From an uncultured Eggerthellaceae bacterium (lineage in GTDB: Bacteria; Actinomycetota; Coriobacteriia; Coriobacteriales; Eggerthellaceae): 23,873 bases of DNA. The position numbers were made by a program, and so were the translations under genes. Location of the stretch: positions 1 to 23,873 of the forward strand of contig CAJTXX010000034.1 in assembly GCA_910584145.1 (NCBI GenBank). Reading direction: 5' to 3'. This document shows, one piece after another, positions 1 through 7,027 of this stretch. The notes beneath the pieces were generated by a model that was not told the origin of the DNA, did no database searches, and worked only from the letters and a program-made list of their open reading frames with translations. The stretch's first letter is position 1, and the number at the start of each line of letters is the position of its first letter.

Positions 1-744
1 GCGAACGTGAAGGCCGGCGGCCGCACGCCCATCGCCGGCATGGTGCACGCGCTCGTGCTCATCGCCGTGCTCGCCTTCCTCATGCCCTACGCGGCGCTCA
101 TCCCCATGCCCACCATCGCTGCCATCTTGCTGTATGTCGCGTACAACATGTCGGGGTGGAAGAACTTCGCGCATCTGTGCAAGACAGGGTCGAAGAGCGC
201 GGTGGCGGTGCTGGTGCTCACCTTCGCGCTGACCGTCGTGTTCGACCTGGTGGTGGCCATCGCTGCGGGCATGCTGATAACCATCGTGCTGTTCATGAGG
301 TCGATGAGCGAGGACACCGAGGTCAAGGGCTGGAAATATTACTGCGACGAGAACTCCGAGGTCACGCACCTGCGCGAGCTGCCCAAGAGCGTGCGCGTGT
401 ACGAGATAAACGGCCCGATGTTCTTCGGTATGACCGAGCGCATCGCCGATATCTCGGTGAAGGATTTCACGCGCTATCTGATCATCCGCATGCGCGGGGT
501 GCCGTCGCTCGACGCCTCGGGCATGAACGCGCTGGAGAACCTGCATGCTTACTGCGACGCCCACGGCGTGCAACTGGTGTTCTCGCATGTGAACGAGCAG
601 CCGATGAAGACGATGCGCCACGCCGGCTTCGTCGAGCTAGTGGGCGAAGAGCACTTCCGCACCTGCATCGACGACGCCATCGCCCACACCCGCGAGCTCC
701 TGGAAGAGGAAGCCTCCCAAGCAGCACCCGGCACCCGCCGCTGA
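1..744 (+). CDS. SulP-family anion permease, C-terminal part with STAS domain (5'-truncated)
   Basis: The reading frame is already open at base 1, so the gene starts upstream of the window. About 247 codons remain. The first part (NVKAGGRTPIAGMVHA, then hydrophobic segments and ILLYVAYNMSGW) matches the last transmembrane portion of SulP/SLC26 sulfate permeases. From about residue 125 the frame reads as a cytoplasmic STAS domain, including VRVYEINGPMFFGM and the LDASGMNALENL segment that in anti-sigma-antagonist-like STAS domains surrounds the phosphorylatable Ser. SulP proteins move sulfate, bicarbonate or other anions across the cytoplasmic membrane, often by proton or sodium symport; the substrate here cannot be read from sequence. 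The gene converges on the alkyltransferase gene, and a 97-bp hairpin repeat fills the gap. The annotated GTG at position 7 is only an internal codon. Confidence 0.93.
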   Translation, partial: ANVKAGGRTPIAGMVHALVLIAVLAFLMPYAALIPMPTIAAILLYVAYNMSGWKNFAHLCKTGSKSAVAVLVLTFALTVVFDLVVAIAAGMLITIVLFMRSMSEDTEVKGWKYYCDENSEVTHLRELPKSVRVYEINGPMFFGMTERIADISVKDFTRYLIIRMRGVPSLDASGMNALENLHAYCDAHGVQLVFSHVNEQPMKTMRHAGFVELVGEEHFRTCIDDAIAHTRELLEEEASQAAPGTRR

Positions 745-767
745 CCGAGCGGGCTGCCAGGGGCAAC

Positions 768-864
768 TGCCAAAGGGACGGAGCAGATGGCATCTTTTTC
801 TAAAGGCACTTACATAGTGGGATGCCGCTCTGAGAAAGATGCCATCTGCTCCGTCCCTTTGGCA
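768..864. repeat. 97-bp hairpin repeat, copy 1 (intergenic inverted repeat)
   Basis: Two 30-nt arms, 768-797 and 835-864, are perfect reverse complements, beginning TGCCAAAGGGACGGAGCAGA and ending in AAAG/CTTT next to a 37-nt centre. The centre is the reverse complement, with changes, of the centre of the copy at 3103-3199, so copy 1 is inserted in the opposite orientation. Both full copies are exactly 97 bp. It lies between two convergent genes and could act as a bidirectional terminator or as a REP/MITE-like element; no transposase is nearby. Short open frames that cross it are not genes. Confidence 0.9.
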
Positions 865-873
865 GCCCCGAAC

Positions 874-1461
874 CTACAGCGCTGTTCCCCGTTTCGGGCG
901 ATAGAGCTTCGAGGTGTCGACGCCCTCGTGCTCGAGCAGCCAGAGCTTCTTGTCGAGACCGCCCGCGTAGCCGGTCAGGCTGCCGTCTGCCCCCACCACG
1001 CGATGGCATGGCACGATGATGCTGATGGGGTTATGGCCGACCGCCCCTCCCACCGCGATGGGCGCCGTGCGCTCCTTGCCCTGAGCCTTCGCTATATCCT
1101 GTGCTATCTCGCCGTAGGTGGCCACTTCGCCGTAAGGTATCTCTTTCAGGCGCTCCCACACAAGCTGCCTGAACCCGCTGCCAGCCGGCGCGAGCGGCAG
1201 CTCCGCTATCGCTGGGCGCTTGCCGGCGAAATAAGCGTCGAGCCACGCGAGCGCCTGCCCGATCGCCTCGCTCGCATCACCTTCCACCTCAACAGTGCCG
1301 GCGGGCATCGTGCTGCCGAAATACCGCTGCCCTTCCAGCCATAGGCCGCAGAGCTCCGCACCGTTGCAGCAGAGCGTCACCCACCCGACAGGCGAGCGGA
1401 ACCGATGCGAGGAGAAACGCTCTTCGCTGCGCTCTGCCACCTGTTCGCTCCCCTTCACCAT
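874..1461 (-). CDS. ogt: Methylated-DNA--protein-cysteine methyltransferase (O6-alkylguanine repair)
   Basis: 195 residues. Removes O6-alkyl groups from guanine in DNA by irreversible transfer to its own cysteine. The catalytic motif PCHRV is at residues 151-155 (Cys152), preceded by AVGGAVGHNPISIIV (Asn144 region) and the DNA-binding helix-turn-helix IPYGEVATYGEIA (108-120), followed by LTGYAGGLDKK. The N-terminal ~90 residues form the usual Ogt/Ada-C ribonuclease-like domain, and the length is typical. The ATG at 1461 follows GAGGAGGGAGC, a strong SD. A TAGAAT element on the minus strand (1562-1567) could be its -10, so it may have its own promoter although the folate gene upstream is co-directional (160-bp gap). 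Confidence 0.95.
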   Translation of the reverse strand: MVKGSEQVAERSEERFSSHRFRSPVGWVTLCCNGAELCGLWLEGQRYFGSTMPAGTVEVEGDASEAIGQALAWLDAYFAGKRPAIAELPLAPAGSGFRQLVWERLKEIPYGEVATYGEIAQDIAKAQGKERTAPIAVGGAVGHNPISIIVPCHRVVGADGSLTGYAGGLDKKLWLLEHEGVDTSKLYRPKRGTAL

Positions 1462-1621
1462 GCTCCCTCCTCAAGGTCGCTCGCCCGGCTGCGCGATGCG
1501 CGCGCGGAGCCGGAACGGATATGCCGCGCATCCCGCAAGCATGACCTGCTGCGCTCACCCTATTCTACCCGCACGGAGAGGAACCGGATACGCCGCGGAT
1601 GATGTGCCTCGCCGGGCTCCC

Positions 1622-2224
1622 CTACCCGCGCGAGCCGGATGGCCCGGGACAGATGACCGCCCGCTCGGTGACGACGAGGCCGACCGGGATATCGTGAGCG
1701 TCGCGAACGGGAAGGCGCTCGACGAGCTGCGTCGAGCGGCAGAGCCCCACCGAGATGCCCGGGAAGGACGGCAAGAACGCATCGTAGAACCCGCCGCCAT
1801 AACCGAGGCGGAACCCCTCGCAGTCGAACGCGAGGGCGGGCACGAGCGTGAGCGACGCGCGGAAGGCGCTCGGCAGCGCTTCCCGGCCGGGGTCGGCTGG
1901 CGGCTCCTCCATCCCGAACGGGCTCCGCTCGAAACCGGTGAGCGCATCGACCTCATACCACCGCAGCGCGCATGCCTCCTCTGCGCATCGGGGCAAGAGC
2001 ACCGCCTTCCCCGCCTCCCGAGCGGCCTCGATGAGCGGGCGCGTCTCCACCTCGGCGCCGAAGCTCAGATACGCGAACACCGCGTCTGCTTCCTCGAAAG
2101 CGGGAAGCGCCATCACATTCTGGGCGATAGCCTCATCGACCTTGCGGCGCTCATCTGCGGGCATAGCCGACCGCGCCTCCTTGAAGCGCGTCCGCAACTG
2201 CTCCTTATCCACCCCAGCGCCCAT
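1622..2224 (-). CDS. fau: 5-formyltetrahydrofolate cyclo-ligase
   Basis: 200 residues. Converts 5-formyltetrahydrofolate to 5,10-methenyltetrahydrofolate with ATP hydrolysis, returning inhibitory folinate to the one-carbon pool. The diagnostic motif RLGYGGGFYD is at 139-148, with a basic N-terminal region (RTRFKEARSAM, about 11-21) of the type that contributes to the nucleotide site, LLPRC (76-80), and the conserved C-terminal DAHDIPVGLVVTE (175-187). Length matches the family. It is divergent from the lipoprotein gene across about 210 bp. The ATG at 2224 has only a modest SD (GAAGGCGGG), so a start a few codons later is possible. The minus-strand order folate gene then ogt may reflect a shared transcript, but the 160-bp gap is long for coupling. 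Confidence 0.93.
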   Translation of the reverse strand: MGAGVDKEQLRTRFKEARSAMPADERRKVDEAIAQNVMALPAFEEADAVFAYLSFGAEVETRPLIEAAREAGKAVLLPRCAEEACALRWYEVDALTGFERSPFGMEEPPADPGREALPSAFRASLTLVPALAFDCEGFRLGYGGGFYDAFLPSFPGISVGLCRSTQLVERLPVRDAHDIPVGLVVTERAVICPGPSGSRG

Positions 2225-2437
2225 CGTCCCGCCTTCTCCGAAGCTCTTTCATCCGAGCATACCAGAGCATCGGGCACCGAGGGATGCCACAGCGTCCCCA
2301 GCATCCGGCATCCATCCCCGCAAGCGGCCATAACCGGCCGCTCCGCGCGGTCGATGGAGCCGCTCGAACAGCTCTGCGCTAGACTGTTCGCTACGTACTT
2401 TTTAATGTGCTTGGGACAGATCGAAAGGGAGGAAAGC

Positions 2438-2995
2438 ATGAAGGTAACGAAGGTTCTCGGCAGCATATGCGCAGCTGCCATGATGGTCGCGGCACTGGGG
2501 GCTCTCTCGGGCTGCAATGCAGACGAGGCGAATGAGAAGGTCATCCGCGATTCGCTCACCGAAGAGCTCGAGCCGTACAAGACCCACGATTCGAGCGTCA
2601 TCGGCCAGATCCGCTCGCAGAATGCCGTCGCGCTCGCTACGATAGGCATCGACGGCGACGAGTACGCGAACGCGCTGCTCGACGGCTTCGATTACTCGAT
2701 CGAGGACATCACCGTCAACGGCAAGGACGCCACGGCCACTCTCGTCCTGACTCAGAAGGACATCGACGAGGCTGAGGCTGAGGTCATCATGGAAGAGCTC
2801 GCGGCCGACCCTGCATTCGCAGAGATGTCGCAGGACGAGCGCAAAGCCCAGGTGAGCGACAAGATCTTCGAGTACATCAACGGCGTTGAGGCTGCCGCGC
2901 AAGATCCGATAACCATCGACTTCGTCTTGAACGGCAACATCTGGGAGCCCACCGAGGAGTCCCAGCTGCGCATGGCGAACCTCTTCACGTTCTAA
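2438..2995 (+). CDS. Putative lipoprotein of unknown function
   Basis: 185 residues. Starts at the ATG at 2438, preceded by GGGAGG about six bases upstream; the much longer open frame reaching back to 1295 lies over other genes and is not coding. The N-terminus is a type II signal peptide: Lys at residues 2 and 5, hydrophobic stretch to about 22, lipobox LSGC with the lipidated Cys at residue 26. The mature part is acidic, soluble-looking and helical, rich in Asp and Glu, ending NIWEPTEESQLRMANLFTF. I do not recognise a family firmly; it resembles small Coriobacteria/Firmicutes lipoproteins of the DUF4878/DUF5105 style, but this is a guess. Monocistronic: a terminator follows within 32 bases and the next gene has its own leader. 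Confidence 0.88.
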   Translation: MKVTKVLGSICAAAMMVAALGALSGCNADEANEKVIRDSLTEELEPYKTHDSSVIGQIRSQNAVALATIGIDGDEYANALLDGFDYSIEDITVNGKDATATLVLTQKDIDEAEAEVIMEELAADPAFAEMSQDERKAQVSDKIFEYINGVEAAAQDPITIDFVLNGNIWEPTEESQLRMANLFTF

Positions 2996-3026
2996 CAGCG
3001 ACCGAACGCGATAACCAGCGCGAACA

Positions 3027-3060
3027 GAGACCCCCTGCACCTCCGGGAGCAGGGGGTCTC
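3027..3060 (+). terminator. Intrinsic terminator after the lipoprotein gene
   Basis: A perfect 12-bp stem, GAGACCCCCTGC (3027-3038) and GCAGGGGGTCTC (3049-3060), closes a 10-nt loop and is followed by TTCAT. It begins 32 bases after the lipoprotein stop codon. The T tract is short, but the stem is very GC-rich. Confidence 0.85.
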
Positions 3061-3102
3061 TTCATGCGACAGCGCTCGCTTCGCCTCGACGGATGCCAGG
3101 GA

Positions 3103-3199
3103 TGCCAAAGGGACGGAGCAAATGGCATCTTTTCTCAGAACGGCATCCCGCCATGCAAGCGCTTTCAGAAAAGGTGCCATTTGCTCCGTCCCTTTGGCA
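3103..3199. repeat. 97-bp hairpin repeat, copy 2
   Basis: Same family and same length as the element at 768-864. The arms (from 3103 and back from 3199) pair over about 33 bp with one T/C difference that is a U-G wobble in RNA. Where copy 1 has GCAGATGG/CCATCTGC, copy 2 has GCAAATGG/CCATTTGC: the substitution is present in both arms. Flanking bases CAGG-A and TCCTG extend the stem with one bulged G. It sits between the lipoprotein terminator and the leader of the permease gene, about 80 bp from the permease start. Confidence 0.9.
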
Positions 3200-3280
3200 T
3201 CCTGAGCGCTTCCGATATGTGGCGGCAATGCGGGTTAACGGGTAAGCTGAGAGCTTTCACGGAAGGAGGGCACGAGCGCG

Positions 3281-4477
3281 ATGGCAGCGAGCGAGACAGG
3301 GCGACCTGAGCAGCCCCTCAGGCGCAGCACTGCTGCTCTCGGGCGCTTCGCGCGGGAGCATATCGTGCTCGTGATAGCGGCAGCGCTCGCCGGGGCCACC
3401 ATGGTCGCTGTTCCACCCGATGCAGGCTACCTGGGCTATATCGACTGGAGCACGCTCGGCTGCCTGTTCAGCGTGTTGGCGGTAGCGAACGCCTTCCGCT
3501 ACATCGGCGCCCTCGACCGGGCAGCGCGCCTGGCCATCGAGCACCTCGACACGCCGCAGTCGGTCGCAGGAGCGCTCATCGCCACTACCGCGGCCCTGTC
3601 GGCGGTGGTCACCAACGACCTGGCGCTCATCGTCATGCTGCCGCTCGCCGCCACGACCCTCGTGCGCGCCGGATGGAGCGCGCTCGTGCCGGCCACCTTC
3701 GCCATGCAGAGCATCGCCGCGAACCTCTGCGGGATGATAGCCCCCTTCGGCAACCCGCAGAACCTCTATCTGTATTCCTACTACGAGCTCAGCCTCGGCG
3801 ATTTCCTGCGCACGATGGCGCTGCCCTTCCTCGCCGCTACCGGGCTCATCGCGCTCTGCTCGTGGCTGCTCGTCCGCCGCGCGCCAGCCGCGCCCGCACG
3901 CATGCAAGAGGTCTCGCGGATATCGCTCGACCGCCGCCGCTTCGCTGCCTACGCGGCCCTGCTCGGCCTGACCGTGCTCGCCGTGTTCCGCATCGTACCC
4001 ATCGCGGTAGCGGTGGCCGCCGTGGCAGCCGTGCTCGCCTTCGCCGACCGCCGCGCGCTCGGAGCGGTCGATTATCCCCTGCTGCTCACATTCGCCTGCT
4101 TCTTCATCTTCGCGGGGAACATGGCGCGCATACCGCTGCTCAGCGAAGGGCTCGCCAACCTGATGGCAGCAGACGGGCTGCTCGCCACAGCCGGTGCGAG
4201 CCAGATCATCAGCAACGTCCCCGCTGCGGTGCTGCTCTCTCACTTCACGGGAGATTGGCAAGCCGTCCTCGTCGGCGTGAACATCGGCGGCGCAGGCACC
4301 TTCATCGGCTCGCTAGCGAGCCTGATAACCATCCAGCACTTCATGAGCGCCCGTAAGGTCTTCCCGCACCTGCGCAACGAGCGCGCGCTCGCACCGAAGC
4401 GCTTCCTCGCCCTGTTCGGCGGCCTGAACCTCCTGTTCCTCGCCGCACTGCTCGCCATCTGCCTGATCGCGCGATAG
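3281..4477 (+). CDS. SLC13/ArsB-like (ion transporter superfamily) permease
   Basis: 398 residues with about ten to eleven hydrophobic segments. The two half-repeats typical of the ion transporter superfamily are visible: TNDLALIVMLPLA (111-123) followed by APFGNPQNLYLYSYY (154-168) in the first half, and SNVPAAVLL (311-319) followed by NIGGAGTFIGSLASLITI (334-351) in the second. These Asn/Pro/Gly-rich segments are the re-entrant substrate and cation-binding loops of SLC13 (DASS), CitMHS and ArsB/NhaD proteins. The substrate could be a dicarboxylate, citrate or an oxyanion; nothing here decides it. At about 400 residues it is close to ArsB/CitM length. Start ATG at 3281 after GGAAGGAGGG with a somewhat long 10-base spacer. 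Monocistronic, convergent with a TetR gene. Confidence 0.88.
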   Translation: MAASETGRPEQPLRRSTAALGRFAREHIVLVIAAALAGATMVAVPPDAGYLGYIDWSTLGCLFSVLAVANAFRYIGALDRAARLAIEHLDTPQSVAGALIATTAALSAVVTNDLALIVMLPLAATTLVRAGWSALVPATFAMQSIAANLCGMIAPFGNPQNLYLYSYYELSLGDFLRTMALPFLAATGLIALCSWLLVRRAPAAPARMQEVSRISLDRRRFAAYAALLGLTVLAVFRIVPIAVAVAAVAAVLAFADRRALGAVDYPLLLTFACFFIFAGNMARIPLLSEGLANLMAADGLLATAGASQIISNVPAAVLLSHFTGDWQAVLVGVNIGGAGTFIGSLASLITIQHFMSARKVFPHLRNERALAPKRFLALFGGLNLLFLAALLAICLIAR

Positions 4478-4494
4478 CGGTGCGGCGCCTATCA

Positions 4495-4525
4495 GGGAAG
4501 GTGCCATTTGCTCCGTCCCTTTGGC
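4495..4525. repeat. Solo arm of the 97-bp hairpin repeat family
   Basis: GGAAGGTGCCATTTGCTCCG continuing to TTTGGC matches the right arm of copy 2 (3169-3198) almost base for base, including its GGTGCC and CATTTGC variants. The left arm and centre are missing: the sequence just upstream is the end of the permease gene. It lies in the convergent gap between permease (stop 4477) and TetR (stop 4530), so it is a truncated or recombined copy. Confidence 0.8.
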
Positions 4526-4529
4526 GTTG

Positions 4530-5129
4530 TCAGGTTGATTGGCTCAGGCGCTCGGCGTATGACTCTACGACGTGCATCGCTTGGTGGCGCTTCTCGGGCG
4601 TTGGGTCGGCTAGCAGGGCGAGGGTCAAGCCGTCGAGCAGGGCGTGCAGGTGGAGCGCCTCTTGGTCGAGCATGCGAGCGCCCGGTGCGACGGATGCGCC
4701 CAGCAGCTCCTCAGCGCAGGCGCGGCAGAAGCGTTCGAGCAAAGCGGCCATCTGCCTGCTGTAAGGCGCGAGGCTCTCGTCGGAGAGCGCCGCGGTGGAG
4801 AAAGCGGCCCAGATGCGCGCCTCCTGCTCGCGCGCGGCATCGAGCGGCAGCGTCTCCAGCAGCAGCGCCACCACCGCCTGCCGCTTGCTGCCGCTGCTCG
4901 CAGGCGGGCTCTCCAGCCGCTCGGTCACCCGCTGCACCACCAGCTCCATCGCGAAGCGCTTCAGATCGTCCTGCGTACGGAACGCATGCTGCACCGAACC
5001 CGTCGAAAGGCCGCATTCCGCCGCCACCGCGCGCACCGTCGCCCGTTCGAGCCCCTGCTCGGCAGCGATGCGCCACACCGCTTCCGCGATGCGCTCGCGC
5101 CGCTCTTCCCCGTCGATCACCTTCGGCAT
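4530..5129 (-). CDS. TetR/AcrR-family transcriptional regulator
   Basis: 199 residues from the ATG at 5129. I prefer this start to the in-frame ATG at 5144 because AAGGAG sits five bases upstream of it. The N-terminal helix-turn-helix runs about residues 10-56: IAEAVWRIAAEQG, then VRAVAAECGLSTGSVQHAF, then KRFAMELV. The C-terminal ligand-binding and dimer domain is all-helical and resembles the BetI-type C-terminal domain; the ligand is unknown. It is divergent from a gene for a two-TM protein of unknown function, and the 81-bp gap holds a 37-bp near-palindrome over the promoters, so autoregulation and repression of the neighbour are likely. It converges on the SLC13-like permease, whose control it probably does not share. 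Confidence 0.9.
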   Translation of the reverse strand: MPKVIDGEERRERIAEAVWRIAAEQGLERATVRAVAAECGLSTGSVQHAFRTQDDLKRFAMELVVQRVTERLESPPASSGSKRQAVVALLLETLPLDAAREQEARIWAAFSTAALSDESLAPYSRQMAALLERFCRACAEELLGASVAPGARMLDQEALHLHALLDGLTLALLADPTPEKRHQAMHVVESYAERLSQST

Positions 5130-5138
5130 GGCCGCTCC

Positions 5139-5198
5139 TTGCATTCCGTGGTCGCCTGTTATTATAATACGATTGTATTAAATACAACTGTATTATAA
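5139..5198. promoter_or_regulatory. Divergent promoter and 37-bp palindromic operator (probable TetR site)
   Basis: Bases 5162-5198 form a near-perfect palindrome centred on A5180: TTATAATACgaTTGTATT, A, AATACAActGTATTATAA, with only two mismatched positions per side. It is strikingly AT-rich for this genome. TATAAT occurs on both strands (5163-5168 plus; 5192-5197 minus). For the plus strand, TTGCAT at 5139-5144 lies 18 bp upstream of TATAAT, giving a plausible promoter for the gene at 5211. Binding of a TetR dimer here would cover both promoters. Confidence 0.8.
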
Positions 5199-5210
5199 AA
5201 GGAAGGCATC

Positions 5211-5774
5211 ATGGCGGATACCGATACCAAGCACCTGCGACCGACCAAGCAGACCGATGTATTCTGGCGCGGGCTCTACGGCGCGTCCCATGCAGGCTCC
5301 GCCTACGTCGTGGAGGTCGATTACTTCGATATACGCGAACGGGTGCGCCTCTACCGCGATGGCGTCTTAGCAGACGAGCGCCGCTCGCCCGCGACATTCG
5401 ATCTGGGAGGAGGCGCCACCATCCGCGCCAGCATGGCGCTCTACGGCATGAAGCGGGCAGAGCTCACCGTGGATGGCGCCGCACCCGCCAAGCTGGTGCC
5501 CCTCGCCGGCACGGCAGAGGCGAAGCGGATGGCATTCGACCGCGAGCGCCCGGCGCTGAGCACCCTCATCGCCGCTCTTTCTTGGATAGTGCTCGCCATC
5601 GCCGCTATCACGCAGGTACCCAATATGCTGAACGGGATCGGACGTGTGGTGGGCTTCAGCGTGCCTGCCTTCGCGCTCCCCGACTGGTTGAACCTCGTGC
5701 TCGGCGTCTTGGGCATCGCAGCCGCGCTCGACCGCGCCCTGCGCATGAAGCACAACCCCCTCCTCGACGACTGA
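5211..5774 (+). CDS. Two-TM membrane protein of unknown function, probable target of the divergent TetR
   Basis: 187 residues; ATG at 5211 after AAAAGGAAGGCATC, a good SD. Residues 1-112 look cytosolic or extracytosolic and beta-rich (AYVVEVDYFDIRERVRLYRDG, then LGGGATIRASMALYGMKRAELTVDG), resembling a small beta-sandwich. Two hydrophobic helices follow at about 115-136 and 157-174, joined by a Pro/Gly loop, and the chain ends in a basic-then-acidic tail. I do not recognise the family. The plus-strand promoter lies inside the palindromic operator shared with the TetR gene, so its expression is probably induced by that regulator's ligand; a role in membrane or solute stress would fit but is not shown. 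A 10-bp hairpin follows its stop. Confidence 0.85.
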   Translation: MADTDTKHLRPTKQTDVFWRGLYGASHAGSAYVVEVDYFDIRERVRLYRDGVLADERRSPATFDLGGGATIRASMALYGMKRAELTVDGAAPAKLVPLAGTAEAKRMAFDRERPALSTLIAALSWIVLAIAAITQVPNMLNGIGRVVGFSVPAFALPDWLNLVLGVLGIAAALDRALRMKHNPLLDD

Positions 5775-5784
5775 CGATACAACA

Positions 5785-5809
5785 GCTGCACCCGCTCGGC
5801 GGGTGCAGC
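5785..5809. terminator. Hairpin between two convergent genes
   Basis: A perfect 10-bp stem, GCTGCACCCG (5785-5794) and CGGGTGCAGC (5800-5809), with a 5-nt loop, begins ten bases after the upstream stop codon and ends eight bases before the stop of the minus-strand microprotein gene. No clear T tract on either side; the position suggests a bidirectional terminator. Confidence 0.6.
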
Positions 5810-5817
5810 ATGCGAAG

Positions 5818-5901
5818 TCATACGAGCGTTGCTGCTACGCAGGCGGTCATGGCTATGCCGATGAGCCCGAGTATGGCCGCTCCGATGATGAATGCGATCA
5901 T
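5818..5901 (-). CDS. 27-residue membrane microprotein (DUF3789-like)
   Basis: Reads MIAFIIGAAILGLIGIAMTA then CVAATLV and stops. The ATG at 5901 is preceded on the minus strand by AAAGGAG with a seven-base spacer, which is as good as any SD in the window. The whole chain is one hydrophobic helix with small residues (Gly, Ala) and one Cys near the end. It resembles the very short DUF3789-type proteins of Clostridia and Actinobacteria (hydrophobic, G-rich, ending near a Cys), whose function is unknown; this family link is from memory and moderate at best. It is below the length cut-off of most gene finders. Its own leader of at least 100 bases is divergent from rarD. Confidence 0.6.
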   Translation of the reverse strand: MIAFIIGAAILGLIGIAMTACVAATLV

Positions 5902-6079
5902 GGTCGAACTCCTTTCGAATGGTCCTTCGATCTGCATACCATGATGACAGCTCTCCCTTACCGCAACCTTGCGCGTACCTTACAGAATAGTGATAGAAAG
6001 AGCGCACCACCCGCAGCCGCGCATCGCGCCCGCAGGCCGCGGCAGCGCCATCCGCCCTTCTCCCCTTCTGCTGGCGCAG

Positions 6080-6092
6080 TATAATCAGCCCA
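6080..6092 (+). promoter_or_regulatory. -10 element placing the rarD transcript start on its ATG (leaderless)
   Basis: A consensus TATAAT (6080-6085) ends six bases before the ATG at 6092, and there is no SD between them. Transcription normally starts about seven bases after the -10, which here is the A of the start codon. No convincing -35 is seen. Leaderless mRNAs are known to be frequent in actinobacteria. Confidence 0.5.
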
Positions 6093-7027
6093 TGGAGCAA
6101 GGGATCGCATTATTGAAGCAGCGCACCCGGCGGGGCATCCTCGCGGGGCTTGCGTGCTATCTGCTGTGGGGGCTCTTCCCGCTGTACTGGAAGCTGCTGG
6201 GGCACGTCGATTCGCTGGAGGTCATCTGCCAGCGCATCATCTGGTGCGCCGTGTGCACGGCCATCATCTGCCTGGTGGGCAAGTGGGACTTCATCGCGCT
6301 CATACGCGACCGCCGCGCCATGCGCTTCCTCGTGCCGGCAGCGGTGCTCATAACGGTGAACTGGAGCGTTTACATCTTCGCCGTGGATATCGACCGCATC
6401 GTGGAGACATCCATCGGCTATTACATCAACCCGCTCGTCTCCATCGTGCTGGGGCTGGTGGTGTTCAAAGAGCGCCTAACCCCGGTGCAGTGGGCGGCGG
6501 TGGCGCTCTGCTGCGCGGGCATCGTGTTCTTCACGGCGAACTACGGGCGCTTCCCGTGGATATCCATCGTGCTGGCGGTCAGCTTCGGTGCATACGGCGC
6601 CATCAAGAAGAAGGGCGGTTACCCGGCGGTTGAGGCCATCGCCGTCGAGAGCGCCGTCATGGCGCCGGTGGCCATCGCGGGCGCCATCGTGCTGGCCGCG
6701 ACCGGCACGAGCAACGCCTTCATGGGCGACATGGCGAGCGCCGAGGGCTGGACCACCACTGCGCTGCTCATCGGCGGCGGGGCGGTCACCGCCATCCCGC
6801 TCATCCTGTTCGCCACCGCGGCGAACTCCATACCGCTGACGCTGCTGGGTTTCCTCCAATACCTCAGCCCCACCATCGCGCTGCTCATCGGCGTGTTCCT
6901 GAACGGCGAGCCGTTCACGCTGGCGCACGCGGTGTGCTTCGGCTGCATCTGGTGCGGCCTTGCGCTCGTGGGCGCCGATGCCATCCGCTCCGCGCGCAAG
7001 CAGCGCGAGCGCACCAACGCGGCGTAG
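6092..7027 (+). CDS. rarD: RarD-type EamA/DMT-superfamily transporter
   Basis: 311 residues, ten predicted membrane helices, typical RarD length. Recognisable features: GILAGLACYLLWGLFPLYWKLL near the N-terminus, the LEVICQRIIW segment, NWSVYIFAVD, ETSIGYYINPLVSIVLG, then the second EamA half with AVSFGAYGAIKKK and QYLSPTIALLIGVFLNGE. RarD proteins are drug/metabolite-superfamily exporters named from a chloramphenicol-sensitivity locus; their physiological substrate is not settled. Upstream in-frame codons (from 5969) are not used: similarity begins at this ATG, and a -10 element six bases upstream suggests a leaderless transcript. The gene is divergent from the 27-residue microprotein. Confidence 0.93.
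   Translation: MEQGIALLKQRTRRGILAGLACYLLWGLFPLYWKLLGHVDSLEVICQRIIWCAVCTAIICLVGKWDFIALIRDRRAMRFLVPAAVLITVNWSVYIFAVDIDRIVETSIGYYINPLVSIVLGLVVFKERLTPVQWAAVALCCAGIVFFTANYGRFPWISIVLAVSFGAYGAIKKKGGYPAVEAIAVESAVMAPVAIAGAIVLAATGTSNAFMGDMASAEGWTTTALLIGGGAVTAIPLILFATAANSIPLTLLGFLQYLSPTIALLIGVFLNGEPFTLAHAVCFGCIWCGLALVGADAIRSARKQRERTNAA

Noticed and set aside
787..1344. Open frame crossing the first hairpin element
   Set aside because: Its N-terminal codons are the repeat itself and the rest is antisense to ogt; no SD.
1295..2437. Long plus-strand open frame running from 1295 into the lipoprotein gene
   Set aside because: It lies antisense to ogt and the folate gene, is Arg/Ala/Pro-rich as expected for a GC-rich shadow frame, and the lipoprotein has its own SD and signal peptide at 2438.
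768..4525. CRISPR array
   Set aside because: Three repeat copies are kilobases apart, are self-complementary over 97 bp and are in mixed orientation; there are no regular spacers and no cas genes.
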